Made by a program: the position numbers and the translations under genes
Origin: Misgurnus anguillicaudatus
Lineage: Eukaryota > Chordata > Actinopteri > Cypriniformes > Cobitidae
Direction of reading: 5' to 3'
Assembly (NCBI RefSeq): GCF_027580225.2
Contig: NC_073352.2
Location: 1,676,501 to 1,740,500 of the forward strand
Length of the DNA: 64,000 nt
Notes under the pieces: generated by a model
The model's input: only the letters and a program-made list of their open reading frames with translations
Told to the model about the DNA's origin: nothing
The model's database searches: none
Shown here: positions 45,174 to 56,279 of the stretch, piece by piece
Numbering within the stretch: the first letter of the stretch is position 1
Layout of the letters: every line of letters begins with the position of its first letter

Positions 45174-46866
45174 GACCCCTTGCACGTGACGTCACGCTCT
45201 ACTCGCGCGAATTATGGACGCCATGACGGACGGCGGAAGTGCTATGTTGTAGACGGACGGCAAGCCGAACTAGTCCGTGTTTGTGTTCGTTAGGGTCATA
45301 AAATGGTTATTTCGTGTTGCTATGATGCACCTACCATTACAGAAAAGTGGCATAAATACATTATTTTTACATGAATGTTATTGTTTAATGCTGCAGTGAC
45401 ACCATAGCTGCCAACTCTCACGCATTCAACATGAGACCCACGCAATTGACCCCATTTTCACGATGTAAGTAGCTAAACCAGTGCTCGCAGTACTGACACT
45501 TTTATATTTTAACGTACCTTCACTGTCTTTTGCGTGCCACCACTTCTCATGTTGCTGGTACTTTGCTGCAAAGAGTAAAAGAGCATTTCACTTTATGTGG
45601 CGATGCGCAGGAAGTTCGGCAGCGAGGACATCAGAGTACCGCGAGAGCAAGTCGAAATGTTACAAAAGGGTCCGCCTTTACCTTTGCTCTCGCGTTACTC
45701 TGATGTCATACGCCGATCAGTCAGCTCCGCACCAGTCGAACACACAAAGCGTCAAGGTTTGGATGAAAAGCAGAGACCTGCCCGGATTCCACGCACGCAG
45801 ATACCCTCAGAAAACAGCAATTTTAATCAACCATCACTCGCGTGTGCATGTTTGCAAGCAGTACAAGCCTGCGTGATGTTTGCGGTGACAGGTTTTAATA
45901 AAAGAGAAAAAAGTCAATTGATATTTGACATCTATAAACAATAATATATACGAAATATAATTATATGGTCTTGACATACACATTATCTGTTGCTGTAGTT
46001 TAATATAAACTACTCATTTGGTTTATTTGATTGTGACAGTCCCTCTATCACCAATCACAAATCATCACTTTACGCTTCTCTTTCTCAGTGGAAAAACTGA
46101 ATCAAAGCTGCTGTTATCTGTAGATATACATTTTACAGAGACCAGTAGCCTATTCATTAGATTTTAACTGAACTTTTTGGCACTTTTATCAGAAGGAAAG
46201 CATAATAGAAGTGTATAAAATAATAGTAAAGACTCTAATCTCAGGCATTTAAACTCAGTAAAAGCTTTTATTTCAATTTAATTTCTAAAATATGATTCGA
46301 TTTGTATTGTGAACCATTTTAACGCAGTCTTTTCCAACTATTTAACACAGAAATAGCTAAAATCCACACTATTATCAATTGGCAAATGGTTAGGACTTAT
46401 ATAAAAAATTATTACCACAAACCCCCACCCCCCCAAAAAAAAATCTCACTCCAAGCTAAACTCAGAAGTTGGCAGCTCTGCAGACTTTTAGATCAGCACC
46501 AGTGTATGGGGATATCCCGTTTACCACATAAATCATGCGGGCTGAAGTCGGGCAGACTCGGCGTTTAATGAGGTCCGTGAAAATTGAAGGAGGAAGAAGG
46601 TAAGGGTCGGTATCCAGTCCCGATATCTCTAACTTCTCTAAATAGCGCTTTTTGTGAGGACCTACCAAATGCCCTACCTCGACCGATAACGGCACAACAA
46701 CTTCCTTAATATAAGAAGCCATGTATTTAAGTGTAATATATATTTAAACTGTTTAAAACTAATCAAAAATCCCGCTCGTCTATTACTAATCAACCTAGTG
46801 CGTCAGTGATTTTGCCGTCCAGCATGGCGTCGTCACGTGGTCTAGGTCACGTGTTTGCAAAGGGTC
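45174..46866. mobile_element. TIR DNA transposon, possibly ISL2EU-like
   Basis: A 1.69-kb insert with inverted ends GACCCCTTGCACGTGAC (left) and GACCCTTTGCAAACACGTGA (right, reverse-complemented), flanked by TATA on both sides (45170-45173 and 46867-46870), so the duplication is TA or TATA. Removing it rejoins the LINE frame. A minus-strand exon-like ORF near its right end recalls ISL2EU-type proteins, and TA duplication would fit; no transposase core is present. Confidence 0.7.
46465..46722 (-). pseudogene. N-terminal ORF of the TIR transposon
   Basis: An 86-codon minus-strand frame with an ATG about 145 bases inside the element's right end. It begins MASYIKEVVVPLSVEVGHL and contains RMIYVVNGISPYTGADLK, which I associate, with reservations, with proteins of ISL2EU elements (a variant of their ...YLV..TSPYT..DLKAY.. 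block). It stops soon after and no continuation was found, so the element is probably non-autonomous. The function of such proteins is poorly known. Confidence 0.4.
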
Positions 46867-46870
46867 TATA

Positions 46871-48122
46871 CTCCTTTTGAGCCACTGCTTTTTCAGATCT
46901 ACTTCTTGCATTGTTCACTTTTTCCTTCATCTTCCTCCTCTGCTGGCTTATGTTGAGGGTTTCTGGTGTTATCCATTCTTTGTGTTTTTGAGATCTTCTC
47001 CCCAGGGCATCCTCACATGTTGAGCTCCAAGCAGCTTTAAGCTGTTCCTACTCTTCATCTATTGTCCATTCTTCCCTCCTTCCAAGTTGTATCTCTGCGT
47101 TTTTCTTTGAGAGAGTATCCTTGAACTGCTTCGTCACTTGGGAATTGCTGAGGTAATCAATGTTATATTTCGCTCTTCGGCACTTTGCTCGCTGATATCT
47201 TTTTGGCCTTAACTTGAATTTCCCTACCAGGAGATGATGATCTGAGGCTGCATCTGCCCCCCGTCTTGTCCTGACATCTTCCATAGTTCTTCTGAACTTT
47301 TTATTGATACAGATATGGTCGATTTGGTTTTCTGTGATATGATCTGGTGACACCCAGGTTGTTTTGTGGATTGTCTTGTGGGGAAATACACTGCCCCCAA
47401 TCAGCAGGTTATTGTTCACACAGGTCTCAACAAACATCTCACCATTTTCATTCATACTCCCCACTCCATGTTTACCCATTACTGCCTCATATCCCTCATT
47501 TTGTCCTCCAATCTTGGCGTTAAAGTCCCCCATCAGGATTGTGAGATCTCTAGCTCCAATACTTCTGAGTAGGTGGTTTAAGCTGTCATAAAACCTGTCC
47601 TTGACCTCATCATCTGCGTCATTAGTGGGTGCATAGCACTGGATTATGTGGGCTTTCACTCTCCCATTGCTGGTTTTGAGGGTTGCCAAGATGATGCGAG
47701 AACTGATGGGTTACCATACAGTTAGGGCCTTCCTAATACCTTTTGTCATCATGATGGCCACTCCCTTTGTATGATTAGCTGCCTCCTCTTCATGTCCAGA
47801 ATAAATAATGGACTGGCCACTGGTCAATTTGACCTCGCCCGACTGCATCCATCTTGTTTCTGCCAGGCCCAGGACTGAGAGATTATAGCACTCCATTTCC
47901 TTAGCAATGGTTGCAGCCTTACCAGCCTGGAACAGGATTCTGATGTTCCATGTCCCCACGAGAATGGGTTTCCTTGGTGTCAGAAGGTGTGTTGGCTTAC
48001 CATTGTCCTTACGGGTTTGGCTGGTATGCGTCATAGTCCCCATTGCGGGGACTATGCGGGGAGTGAGAGTGAGAGATACGTCAGAGTGAGAGTCAGAGTG
48101 AGAGTCAGAGTGAGCGTCGTGC
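46871..48122 (-). pseudogene. LINE endonuclease domain (APE type)
   Basis: Minus-strand frames carry VGTWNIRILFQAGKAATIAK (about 47915-47970), LGLAETRW, TKGVAIMMTKGIRKAL, a frame change near 47700, then IQCYAPTNDADDEVKDRFYD, ILMGDFNAKIG, NQIDHICINKKFRR and ASDHHLLVGKFKLRP. These are the Asn, Glu, Asp-x-Asn and Ser-Asp-His blocks of AP-type LINE endonucleases. A stop near 47047 and the split by the TIR element precede the RT part. The N-terminus reads into a DSHSDSHSD repeat (AGAGTG/AGAGTC units, 48065-48118), next to the L2 copy 2 insertion. Confidence 0.88.
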
Positions 48123-48318
48123 ATCAGAGCTCCGTCGAGTTTATCATCCAAATCCTATTTTCTGACTACCTTGTTCCTATTTATATAATATAACATATTC
48201 GTTTAAGAATACTTTACCGTGACGACTATTGAGCAGTACTACCACGTGAAACGATTTATCACTGCTAAACACCCAGTGTTAGCATATAGCCCGCTAGCAT
48301 CAACAAACAGCCGATCTA

Positions 48319-49692
48319 ATGGCGGACTCATCCACTGTATGCTATTCAGACCTGTCCTCACCTGAGCGGGAAGCTGTGGAGCAGTTGATACCCGGTTATC
48401 GCAGATCCTACGCGAAGTACAGCGCCCAGTTCACCCAGGCTCCACACATCCACAAGCGGCCGAGAAGTGCAAAAAGCGAACACCCTACGCGGTGCAGCTT
48501 CACGGACCACGCTCGAGGGAACGGAGACGCCATCGCCCAGAATGAAAGCGATCGGGAAGCCGTGGAGGAGCCGCTGCCCGGCCGTCGCAGATTCAGCTTG
48601 CCTCACATCACACTGGCTACAGACGTCCGCAGGCGATCGGGGCGTGCTGCGAGTGAGCTTCCCTCGCGATGTAGCTTCACGGACCGCGTCCAGGTGACCG
48701 AAGACGCCATCACCCAACATGAAAGCGGTAAGACTCCGCTTGTTATTGTAACCGGCATTACTTGCCACATGTACAGTTTAGCTTCTTCCATCAGCACAGA
48801 GGGGTTTACTTGTGCTAAGTGTATTGAAGTAGTAAGGCTGACGGAGAAGATTGCAGAACTAGAAGCGCGCATCCAAACGCTAGTTGATGACAGCAATACC
48901 GCTAATGCTACAAACGCTAATACCGCTAATGCTACAAACGCTAATACCGCTAATGCTACAAACGTTAATACCGCTAATGCTACAAACGCTAATACTGCTA
49001 ATGCTACAAACACTGTTTCGGGTGCGCCTAGTGTTAAACGTAATACACATAGCTCGGTTCCATCATCTGAGTCACGGGGGCCGACTAACTGGGTGACTGT
49101 CAGGCGGCAAAGTCGTTTCCGGTGCCCACCCAAGACCCCCCTGGTAATTTCAAACAGGTTCGATATTCTAAGCAACACACCGACTGAGACGTCTGTTAAA
49201 AGTGCCTTGGTCATTGGAGATTCGATACTTAGGAACGCAAACATTGAGGCACCAGCCACCATAGTCGATTGTATACCGGGAGCCAGGTCTTCAGACATTA
49301 GATCAAAACTTAAAGTGCTGGCTAATGCTAAGCGTAAGTTTTCTAAAATTGTTATTCACGCCGGCACGAATGACACCAGACTCCGCCAGTCGGAGATCAC
49401 CAAAGATAATATTAAAGAGATATGTGAAATTGTTAAAACAATGTCAGACAATGTAATATGCTCTGGTCCCCTCCCCGCCTACCGGGGGGATGAAACTTAC
49501 AGTAGATTATTGTCTCTTCACGACTGGATGTCAAAATGGTGCCCTCAGCATAACGTAGGGTTTATAGACAATTGGAAGCATTTTCGGGGGAGACCTGACC
49601 TGCTAAAGAGAGATGGCCTCCATCCATCTCAGGAAGGAAGTGCGATTCTCTCTATAAATCTGACCAATAGTCTTTCTTCGAATACAGTCTGA
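48319..49692 (+). CDS. L2 ORF1 protein with SGNH esterase domain
   Basis: 457 residues from ATG 48319. The N-terminal third is basic and polar, with a Cys/His cluster (C149-H150, then C165-x2-C168) that may bind zinc. A coiled-coil-like stretch (about 169-190) precedes five units of an Asn/Thr/Ala octapeptide-type repeat (about 195-233). The C-terminal half is an SGNH/GDSL hydrolase: GDSILR (Ser302), GTND (Asn351), DGLHPS (Asp432, His435). ORF1 proteins of this class bind RNA and self-associate; the esterase is thought to act on lipid esters, its role in retrotransposition being unclear. It lies 66 bases before ORF2. Confidence 0.93.
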   Translation: MADSSTVCYSDLSSPEREAVEQLIPGYRRSYAKYSAQFTQAPHIHKRPRSAKSEHPTRCSFTDHARGNGDAIAQNESDREAVEEPLPGRRRFSLPHITLATDVRRRSGRAASELPSRCSFTDRVQVTEDAITQHESGKTPLVIVTGITCHMYSLASSISTEGFTCAKCIEVVRLTEKIAELEARIQTLVDDSNTANATNANTANATNANTANATNVNTANATNANTANATNTVSGAPSVKRNTHSSVPSSESRGPTNWVTVRRQSRFRCPPKTPLVISNRFDILSNTPTETSVKSALVIGDSILRNANIEAPATIVDCIPGARSSDIRSKLKVLANAKRKFSKIVIHAGTNDTRLRQSEITKDNIKEICEIVKTMSDNVICSGPLPAYRGDETYSRLLSLHDWMSKWCPQHNVGFIDNWKHFRGRPDLLKRDGLHPSQEGSAILSINLTNSLSSNTV

Positions 49693-49758
49693 CTATCCAG
49701 GGTACAAGTCTGGCAAGAGACGGTTCGGCTTAAGCGTCCATCTGTTAGCTGCCGTGAT

Positions 49759-52700
49759 ATGTCAAGATCAATTATATCCGAGCACTTCGAGTCAATCGTA
49801 CCTGAATATCAACACATTTCAACTGTATCTGTTCCCCGTACAATTAATTACAGAGCACCGCTTGCCACATCTGGTACAAATCTGATTAATATAAAATTAG
49901 ACAACAATACTTTAACAGATGAACCTCGAATATTAAAATTCGGCCTTCTTAACATTAGATCGCTTACCAATAAAGAACCTATTGTCAATGAAATAGTTAC
50001 AGACCAAAACTTAGATGCACTCTGTTTAACAGAAACCTGGCTTAAAGCAGACGACTACATTAGTTTAAACGAATCCACCCCACAAGACTATTATTATAAA
50101 CACGAACCTCGATTAAAGGGGAGAGGGGGTGGTGTAGCTACAATATACAACAAAATTTTTAAAGTAAACCAAAAATCTGAAGTAAAATTTAAATCATTCG
50201 AACTAATGTTGTTAAATATGGAAATAACCGATCGTAACCACAAACAGCTCTCTTTTGCCTTAGCTACAATATATAGACCTCCGGGCCACCATGCAGATTT
50301 CCTTAAAGAAATAGCAGACTTCCTGTCTGAGCTTGTAGTCACTGTAGATAAAGCTCTTATCGTTGGTGATTTTAATATTCATGTGGATAACCCAAAAGAT
50401 GCATTAGGACGTGCATTTATGGATGTTCTAAATTCTCTCAATATTAGACAAAACGTGACAGGGCCAACGCATACTCGTAAGCACACAATAGACTTAATTC
50501 TGTCACTCGGGCTCAATATTAATGACATCAGAATATCACATCAGAGTGATGCAGTTTCTGACCATTACCTTGTGTCATACACTGTACTTCTAGATAGGAT
50601 CAGTCAATCCACAACATGCTACAGATTAGCCAGAACAATAATTTACACCACTAAAGATAGATTTATTAGCACTCTTCCAGACCTGTCCCAAATTAAACAT
50701 GTAGCAGATAACTCTGACGATCTAGATATTGTAATAGAAAACCTAAACAATGTCTGTTCTAACACATTGGATGCCGTTGCTCCCATTCGAAAAAAGAGAA
50801 TCAAAGAAAAACCGCCAGCTCCATGGTATGATCATCACACCGCAGCACTCAAAAAGGCAACTAGGAAAATGGAAAGAAATTATAGAAGCACAAAGTTAGA
50901 GGTATGGCGTGCAGCATGGAAAGAGAGTGTTAAACAATACAGACAGGCTATTAAAACCGCCAGATCTACCTATCTTAGCAGGCTTATAAATGAGAATCAT
51001 AATAACCCTCGTTTCCTCTTCAGCACGGTTGCAAAACTGACTAGAAATAAAGAACAAACAGAAACCAATAGTAAACTTCAACACAATAGTAACGACTTCA
51101 TGAACTTCTTTTCTAACAAAATTACGTCTATAAGGGAAAACATCGTAGCTACCCAGGCAGCCACCACTCAACCCGTTAGTTCACTTAACACTAGACTACC
51201 ATACGAACATCTTGATTCATTTAAACCTACTACAATAGATGAGCTCTCTAGACTAGTTACATCATCCAAATCATCATCCTGTATATTAGACCCCGTTCCC
51301 ACAAAACTGCTTAAAGAGGTATTCCCTCTAGTGTCAACCCCGGTTCTAAATATCTTTAACTCATCGCTAGAAATAGGATATGTTCCAACAGCTTTCAAAC
51401 TAGCAGTTATTAAACCGCTGATTAAAAAACCGCAGCTTGATCAGGGAGAGCTTAATAACTTTAGACCAATCTCAAATCTCCCTTTTCTTTCGAAAATATT
51501 AGAAAAGGTAGTGGCAAGCCAGTTACGCACATTCTTGACAAATAATAGTACATATGAAAAGTTCCAATCAGGATTCAGGCCCCACCATAGCACAGAGACA
51601 GCGTTGCTTAGAGTTACAAATGACCTCCTATTAACATCCGATCGTGGTGAAATCTCAATTCTTATATTATTAGACCTTAGTGCAGCCTTTGACACAATAG
51701 ATCATACAATCTTACTCAATAGACTAGAAAACTATGTTGGTATCAGTGGTCAGGCGCTAGCCTGGTTTAGGTCGTATCTAACCAATCGCTATCACTTTGT
51801 TTATGTAAACGAGGAAGAGTCATATCACTCCCTGGTTAAATACGGTGTACCGCAGGGATCGGTTTTAGGTCCTATCCTGTTCTCGTTATACATGTTACCT
51901 CTAAGAGACATTATTAGGAAACATAACATAAGTTTTCACTGCTATGCGGATGATACCCAGCTTTACATCTCCTCACATCCCAGCGAAACACACATGTTTT
52001 CTAAGCTAACAGACTGCCTTAGCGATGTTAGTGACTGGATGGCACATAACTTTCTTAAGCTGAACTCCAATAAGACAGAGATACTTATTATTGAACCGAA
52101 TCGCTACAAACATAATATGTCAGATTACAAGTTGCACATAGATGGCTGCACTGTGGTGCCATCTTCCACGGTTAGGAACTTAGGTGTGATGTTCGACAGC
52201 AACTTATCCTTCGATAGTCATATCGCCAACGTCTGCCGCACAGCATTCTTCCATCTTAGAAATATCTCGAAAATACGCCATATACTGTCTACATCTAACG
52301 CAGAGAAGCTTATCCATGCTTTTATGACCTCTAGAATAGACTATTGTAACTCGCTACTCAGGGGATGCCATGCAAATCAAGTAAACAAGCTTCAGCTAGT
52401 TCAAAACGCTTCCGCAAGGGTACTTACTCGATCTAAAAAGTATGACCACATAAGCCCAATTCTGGCATCTTTACACTGGCTACCAGTTAAATATCGCATA
52501 CAATTTAAAATATCACTAATCACCTACAAAGCTTTAAATGGCCTAGCACCCTCATATCTTAGAGAATTACTATCAGAATACAATCCATCACGCACACTAC
52601 GGTCGCAAAATTCTGGTCTCTTGATTATCCCTAGACTATCAAAAGTGTCTAAAAGTGGAAGGTCATTTTCCTACTTGGCCCCTAAGCTCTGGAATGATTT

Positions 52701-52785
52701 ACCAACCGATGTCCGAGAATCAGACACAGTCGATAATTTTAAATCTAGACTTAAAACTTTTCTCTTCAACAAGGCATTCACATAA
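49759..52785 (+). CDS. L2 ORF2 protein: endonuclease and reverse transcriptase
   Basis: 1008 residues from ATG 49759. APE-type endonuclease: LNIRSL (Asn65), LTETWL (Glu92), [13 protein letters not shown] (Asp204, Asn206), SDHYLV (Ser267-His269). [69 protein letters not shown] (Asp731, Asp732), then thumb and a C-terminal region with [14 protein letters not shown] and [10 protein letters not shown] common to L2/CR1. It nicks target DNA and primes reverse transcription from element RNA there. No inactivating change was seen. The start gives a product of the usual size for the family. Confidence 0.95.
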   Translation: MSRSIISEHFESIVPEYQHISTVSVPRTINYRAPLATSGTNLINIKLDNNTLTDEPRILKFGLLNIRSLTNKEPIVNEIVTDQNLDALCLTETWLKADDYISLNESTPQDYYYKHEPRLKGRGGGVATIYNKIFKVNQKSEVKFKSFELMLLNMEITDRNHKQLSFALATIYRPPGHHADFLKEIADFLSELVVTVDKALIVGDFNIHVDNPKDALGRAFMDVLNSLNIRQNVTGPTHTRKHTIDLILSLGLNINDIRISHQSDAVSDHYLVSYTVLLDRISQSTTCYRLARTIIYTTKDRFISTLPDLSQIKHVADNSDDLDIVIENLNNVCSNTLDAVAPIRKKRIKEKPPAPWYDHHTAALKKATRKMERNYRSTKLEVWRAAWKESVKQYRQAIKTARSTYLSRLINENHNNPRFLFSTVAKLTRNKEQTETNSKLQHNSNDFMNFFSNKITSIRENIVATQAATTQPVSSLNTRLPYEHLDSFKPTTIDELSRLVTSSKSSSCILDPVPTKLLKEVFPLVSTPVLNIFNSSLEIGYVPTAFKLAVIKPLIKKPQLDQGELNNFRPISNLPFLSKILEKVVASQLRTFLTNNSTYEKFQSGFRPHHSTETALLRVTNDLLLTSDRGEISILILLDLSAAFDTIDHTILLNRLENYVGISGQALAWFRSYLTNRYHFVYVNEEESYHSLVKYGVPQGSVLGPILFSLYMLPLRDIIRKHNISFHCYADDTQLYISSHPSETHMFSKLTDCLSDVSDWMAHNFLKLNSNKTEILIIEPNRYKHNMSDYKLHIDGCTVVPSSTVRNLGVMFDSNLSFDSHIANVCRTAFFHLRNISKIRHILSTSNAEKLIHAFMTSRIDYCNSLLRGCHANQVNKLQLVQNASARVLTRSKKYDHISPILASLHWLPVKYRIQFKISLITYKALNGLAPSYLRELLSEYNPSRTLRSQNSGLLIIPRLSKVSKSGRSFSYLAPKLWNDLPTDVRESDTVDNFKSRLKTFLFNKAFT

Positions 52786-54228
52786 TTGTTTTATTAATGG
52801 TACTCATCTCACAATAGATAGCTTGAACAACCTAATAAATAAATAAACTAAATATTCTTAAGAAAATGCTTAATCTCTCCTTACTCGTTTACATATGTGC
52901 AGCAAACCATGAGCCGGGCATAAACTTTTAAAAACAAAGGTCACGTATAAAATAGAAAAGGCTACATACAAGGAAAAGAAACGCTACTCTGTGCACATAC
53001 AAACCACAATACAAGGCCAAAACTTCAAAACTACACCAATAAATCCCCGAATCGGGCCATTAATTGCCAAACGCAGAGGAGTGATTGAAAGTTATGTATG
53101 GAATTATGTTATCACTTGCTCGGCCCTTCTCCTGAGGTTTCTGAGTCGAGTAGGGGAGTACTGTGAAGCCCAGACAGGCATCAGGGAGATGGCTGGCTCA
53201 GTCACGTCCCCGTCTCCCCTTTACTCCCTTGCTCGTCCGGACTTCAATAAAGCACGATGGGTATAGATTTGTGGTGTTAAGCCCACTAGTCGGGGGCGGG
53301 ACTTCAGTCCTTAAAAGGGTGTCACTGCACCCATTTCCAAAACATTCGCCGTCCCGTGCATTTTTCTCATTCTCCCTAAACCAAACTGTGCAGAGTCTTT
53401 CACTAGGATGACGTTGTATCTTCAATACGTATATGTACATGTGTGTGTATGTATGTGTATATGTGTGTATGTGTGTATGTATGTGTATGTATGTGTATGT
53501 GTGTATGTATATATATATGTGTATATGTGTATATGTATATGTGTATATATATGTGTATGTGTGTGTGTGTGTGTATGTGTATGTATATATATATGTGTAT
53601 ATATGTATATATAGATATGTGTGGATATATATGGATATGTTTATGTATATGTACAGGTGTATACATATGAATGGCCCCTACGCTAATTGGGTTTTGTTTT
53701 TCTTTCTTTATGTCTCGTCCTCCTCTCCGAGGACAATGAGACAAACAGACCCAGTTCCGGTAAATGTGAAAGTCGGCACACCTCTGACCCACCGGCAGAC
53801 CTTCAACGTGATGCCCAGCTGATGCATGACCAACGACCACCGGCAGAACCCGCTTAACCTCCGCCTAATCTCCTTAATCGTTTCAATATAAATATATCTC
53901 CCAAGGGTTTGTCCCTCCTATGACTTTTTTGTACTTCCCCGGCTGAGCCTGGTTTTTTTTTTTCTCCTAGGGGGTTTTTCAACCCGGGGAGGCAGCCCTC
54001 TTGGGCTTAACTTAGCACCCTCTTCTTTACGTTACATTAGCAATACGCACGCTTATAATGTTGATTCATAGCCGCATTAAATTTAGCTGCTTGTGCTATC
54101 GTGTATTATGTTGTGCTATCTGTCGTTTTTCTGTGCTTTCCACTGCTTCTATTAATGTAAAGCTGCTTTGAAACAATCACCAATTGTGAAAAGCGCTATA
54201 TAAATAAAATGGAATTGAATTGAATTGA
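52786..54228 (+). other. 3' UTR of L2 copy 2, with TG/TA microsatellite
   Basis: No coding. A segment at about 52870-53420 is not shared with copy 1 and may be a small insertion, source unknown; it includes a GC-rich part (53100-53350). A TG/TATG/TATA compound microsatellite fills about 53428-53660. The last 550 bases (CCCCTACGCTAAT onwards) match the end of copy 1 and finish with GCGCTATATAAATAAA and the TTGAA tail. Confidence 0.75.
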
Positions 54229-54493
54229 CATCTTCTTTGGCCAGGTGTGTGATTTGGTTTTTATTTGTCAATGTTTCTGTAACTGGAAAAAAATTTACAG
54301 GATGGGGTAGTTAACCCCACGCCCAACCCCCAACCTGGAGGGCCAGTTGCTGCTTTTTGTCTGGCCTCTACTCTAGAAACCTGCCCGGCATGGTTGAACC
54401 TACTGAGGGTATGACCCCCCACCGATATAGCCTTCAGAGTCACGGAGGCACACAAGCAATCCCACCACGACAAGGTAGCAGCACAGGGAATTG
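54229..54493 (-). other. 5' region of the minus-strand LINE
   Basis: Read on the minus strand from 54493, this starts CAATTCCCTGTGCTGCTACC, then TTGTCGTGGTGGGATTGC and GACTCTGAAGGCTATATCGG, and ends at an ATG next to the L2 insertion. Such CCTTGTCGTGGTGGG leaders occur at the 5' ends of several LINE families. Directly after lies the target duplication. Confidence 0.7.
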
Positions 54494-54520
54494 ATGTATT
54501 ATTACAAGCCCTACAAAAAA

Positions 54521-54684
54521 ATCAGAGAAATAATTCAAAATAGCTGACTTCCTGTTTGGTGTAGGGCATTGCTCCAAGAGACTTTTTTGTAGGGCATGTA
54601 TTATTACAAGCCCTACAAAAAAGTCTCTTGGAGCAATGCCCTACACCAAACAGGAAGTCAGCTATTTTGAATTATTTCTCTGAT
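54521..54684. repeat. Inverted duplication around an extra target-site copy
   Basis: Arms 54521-54595 and 54610-54684 are reverse complements over 75 bases. The 14-base loop (54596-54609) is ATGTATTATTACAA, the same sequence as the minus-strand LINE's target duplication just upstream (54494-54507). Confidence 0.9.
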
Positions 54685-54959
54685 TTTGGCTCAGTTTTTC
54701 TCATTTCCAGCAGTCATACTTTAACTAACTCCTCCTACAGTTTTCGTCGGATCATCATCATATTTGGTGAGTCTCATCTTAAGGCCTTTGTGATGCTAAA
54801 TTGCGAAGGATTTGATTCCATGTTAAAATTTGTGTCTGTTTCGGCCAGCCAAAGTTTGATGTTTCGCTATGAAACAGGTTGCTGGAACTCAGGCATACAG
54901 TGTCCGATCTGTCCCAAACTTCACATGATTGCTAAGAGTCCTGACCTGAACACATCTAC

Positions 54960-56075
54960 ATGTCAATAGTCACTTATAGTTATAGCGCCACCAGCTGGCA
55001 AAACAGGAAGTGACATGTTTACAATGATTATGCAATGTCTGATCTGTCCCAAACTTCACATGATTAAAAAGAGTCCTGGACTGAACACATCTACATGTCA
55101 ATAGTCACTTATAGTCATAGCGCCACCAGCTGGCAACAGGAAGTGACATGTTTACAGTGATTATGCAATGTCCAATCTGTCCCAAACTTCACATGATTGA
55201 TAAGAGTCCTGACCTGAACACATCTACATGTCAATAGTCACTTATGGTCATAGTGCCACCAGCTGGCAACAGGAAGTGACATGTTTACACTGATTATGCA
55301 ATGTCCGATCTTTCCCTAACTTCACATGATTAATAAGAGTCCTGGACTGAACACATATACATGTCAATAGTCACTTATGATGCCAATAGTCAGTTATGGT
55401 AATAGCGCCACCAGCTGGTAACAGGAAGTAACATGTTTACAATGATAATGCAATGTCGGATTTGTCCCAAACTTCACATGATTGCTAAGAGTCCTGAAAT
55501 GAACACATCTTCATGTCAATAGTCACTTATAGTTATAGCGCCACCAGCTGGCAACAGGAAGTGACATGTTTACAATGATTATGCAATGTCGGATTTGTTC
55601 CAAACTTCACATGAGTGATAAGAGTCCTGAACTGAACACATCTTCATGTCAATAGTCATTTATGGTCATAGCGCCACCAGCTGGCAACAGGAAGTGACAT
55701 GTTTACACTAATTATGCAATGTCTGATCAGTCACAAACTCCACATGATTGATAAGAGTCCTGGACTGAACACATCTACACGCCAATAGTCACTTATAGTT
55801 ATAGGGCCACCAGCTGGCAACAGGAAGTGACATGTTTACAATGATTATGCAATGTCTGATCTGTCCCAAACTTTACATGATTGACAAGATTCCTGGACTG
55901 AACACATCTACGTGCCAATAGTCGCTTATGGCCATAGCGCCACCTGCTGGCAACTAGAAGTGACATGTTTTACACTGATTATTCAATGTCAGATCTGCCC
56001 TACATTTTACATGATTAATAAAAGTTCTGGACTGAACAAATCTACGTGCCAATATTTACATGTAGTCACTCATAC
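54960..56075. repeat. Minisatellite, about 132-bp unit, eight to nine copies
   Basis: Units carry GCGCCACCAGCTGGCAACAG, GAAGTGACATGTTTACA, TGATTATGCAATGTC and CAAACTTCACATGATT. GAAGTGACATG recurs near 55011, 55143, 55275, 55557, 55693, 55825 and 55958. It belongs to the GGGCCCGAGC-ended element; one unit also lies at 43640-43790. Confidence 0.93.
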
Positions 56076-56279
56076 TCACACACACACACTCGCTCACTCT
56101 GTCTCATGCTATCTTACACGATGCTACCTCACTGTAATTTGTAATTAGCAACAGGAAATGTGGCACATTATACTACACTTTTAAATAGTTCACCTATGTT
56201 TACATGCTTAAATGCCTATTTTCTACTGTTCCCTTTAATTCTTATGCCACGGCGTGGCGGTGTCGTGTGCGAGGGCCCT

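Larger units (their letters stand above)
48123..54228 (+). mobile_element. L2-clade LINE with two intact ORFs (copy 2)
   Basis: A complete-looking element: 5' UTR from ATCAGAGCTCCG, ORF1 48319-49692, ORF2 49759-52785, a 1.4-kb 3' UTR and a TTGAATTGAATTGA tail. It is inserted just at the start codon of the minus-strand LINE with at most a 2-3-base target duplication (CA or CAT), as usual for L2. Both ORFs lack stops and frameshifts and all catalytic motifs are present, so it may be recent and possibly mobile. The zebrafish ZfL2 family is the closest described type I can name. Confidence 0.92.
43875..54493 (-). mobile_element. Minus-strand non-LTR retrotransposon holding two insertions
   Basis: A 14-bp direct repeat ATGTATTATTACAA flanks it (43861-43874 and 54494-54507), a target duplication of LINE type. 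In minus orientation it has a 5' region (54493-54229), endonuclease (48122-46871) and RT with C-terminal tail (45169-43880). It is interrupted by L2 copy 2 (48123-54228) and by a TIR transposon (45174-46866). Its own length is about 2.8 kb, shortened by an RT deletion. Clade not assigned; the RT and the tail motif (WIGHTLR ... KQGRPRNNW) are of a type common in fish and invertebrate LINEs. Confidence 0.85.
37183..56279. mobile_element. GGGCCCGAGC-ended DNA element, split by LINE insertions
   Basis: The left end TAGGGCCCGAGCCCGGGG (37183) is mirrored by GTGTGCGAGGGCCCTT at the right end (56279). Own sequence lies at 37183-37543, 43447-43874 and 54494-56279. It contains non-coding, internally duplicated blocks (AAGTCTCTTGGAGC at 37483 and 54622) and a long minisatellite. 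L2 copy 1 and the minus-strand LINE interrupt it. Superfamily not assigned; probably a non-autonomous fish DNA transposon. Confidence 0.6.

Noticed and set aside
45481..45944. Two overlapping plus-strand frames in the TIR transposon (131 and 115 codons)
   Set aside because: They run across the inverted motif region and show no recognisable domain or splice structure.
53408..53670. Long cysteine/valine/tyrosine-rich open frames on both strands
   Set aside because: They are translations of a TG/TA microsatellite in the L2 3' UTR; every frame stays open by repetition.
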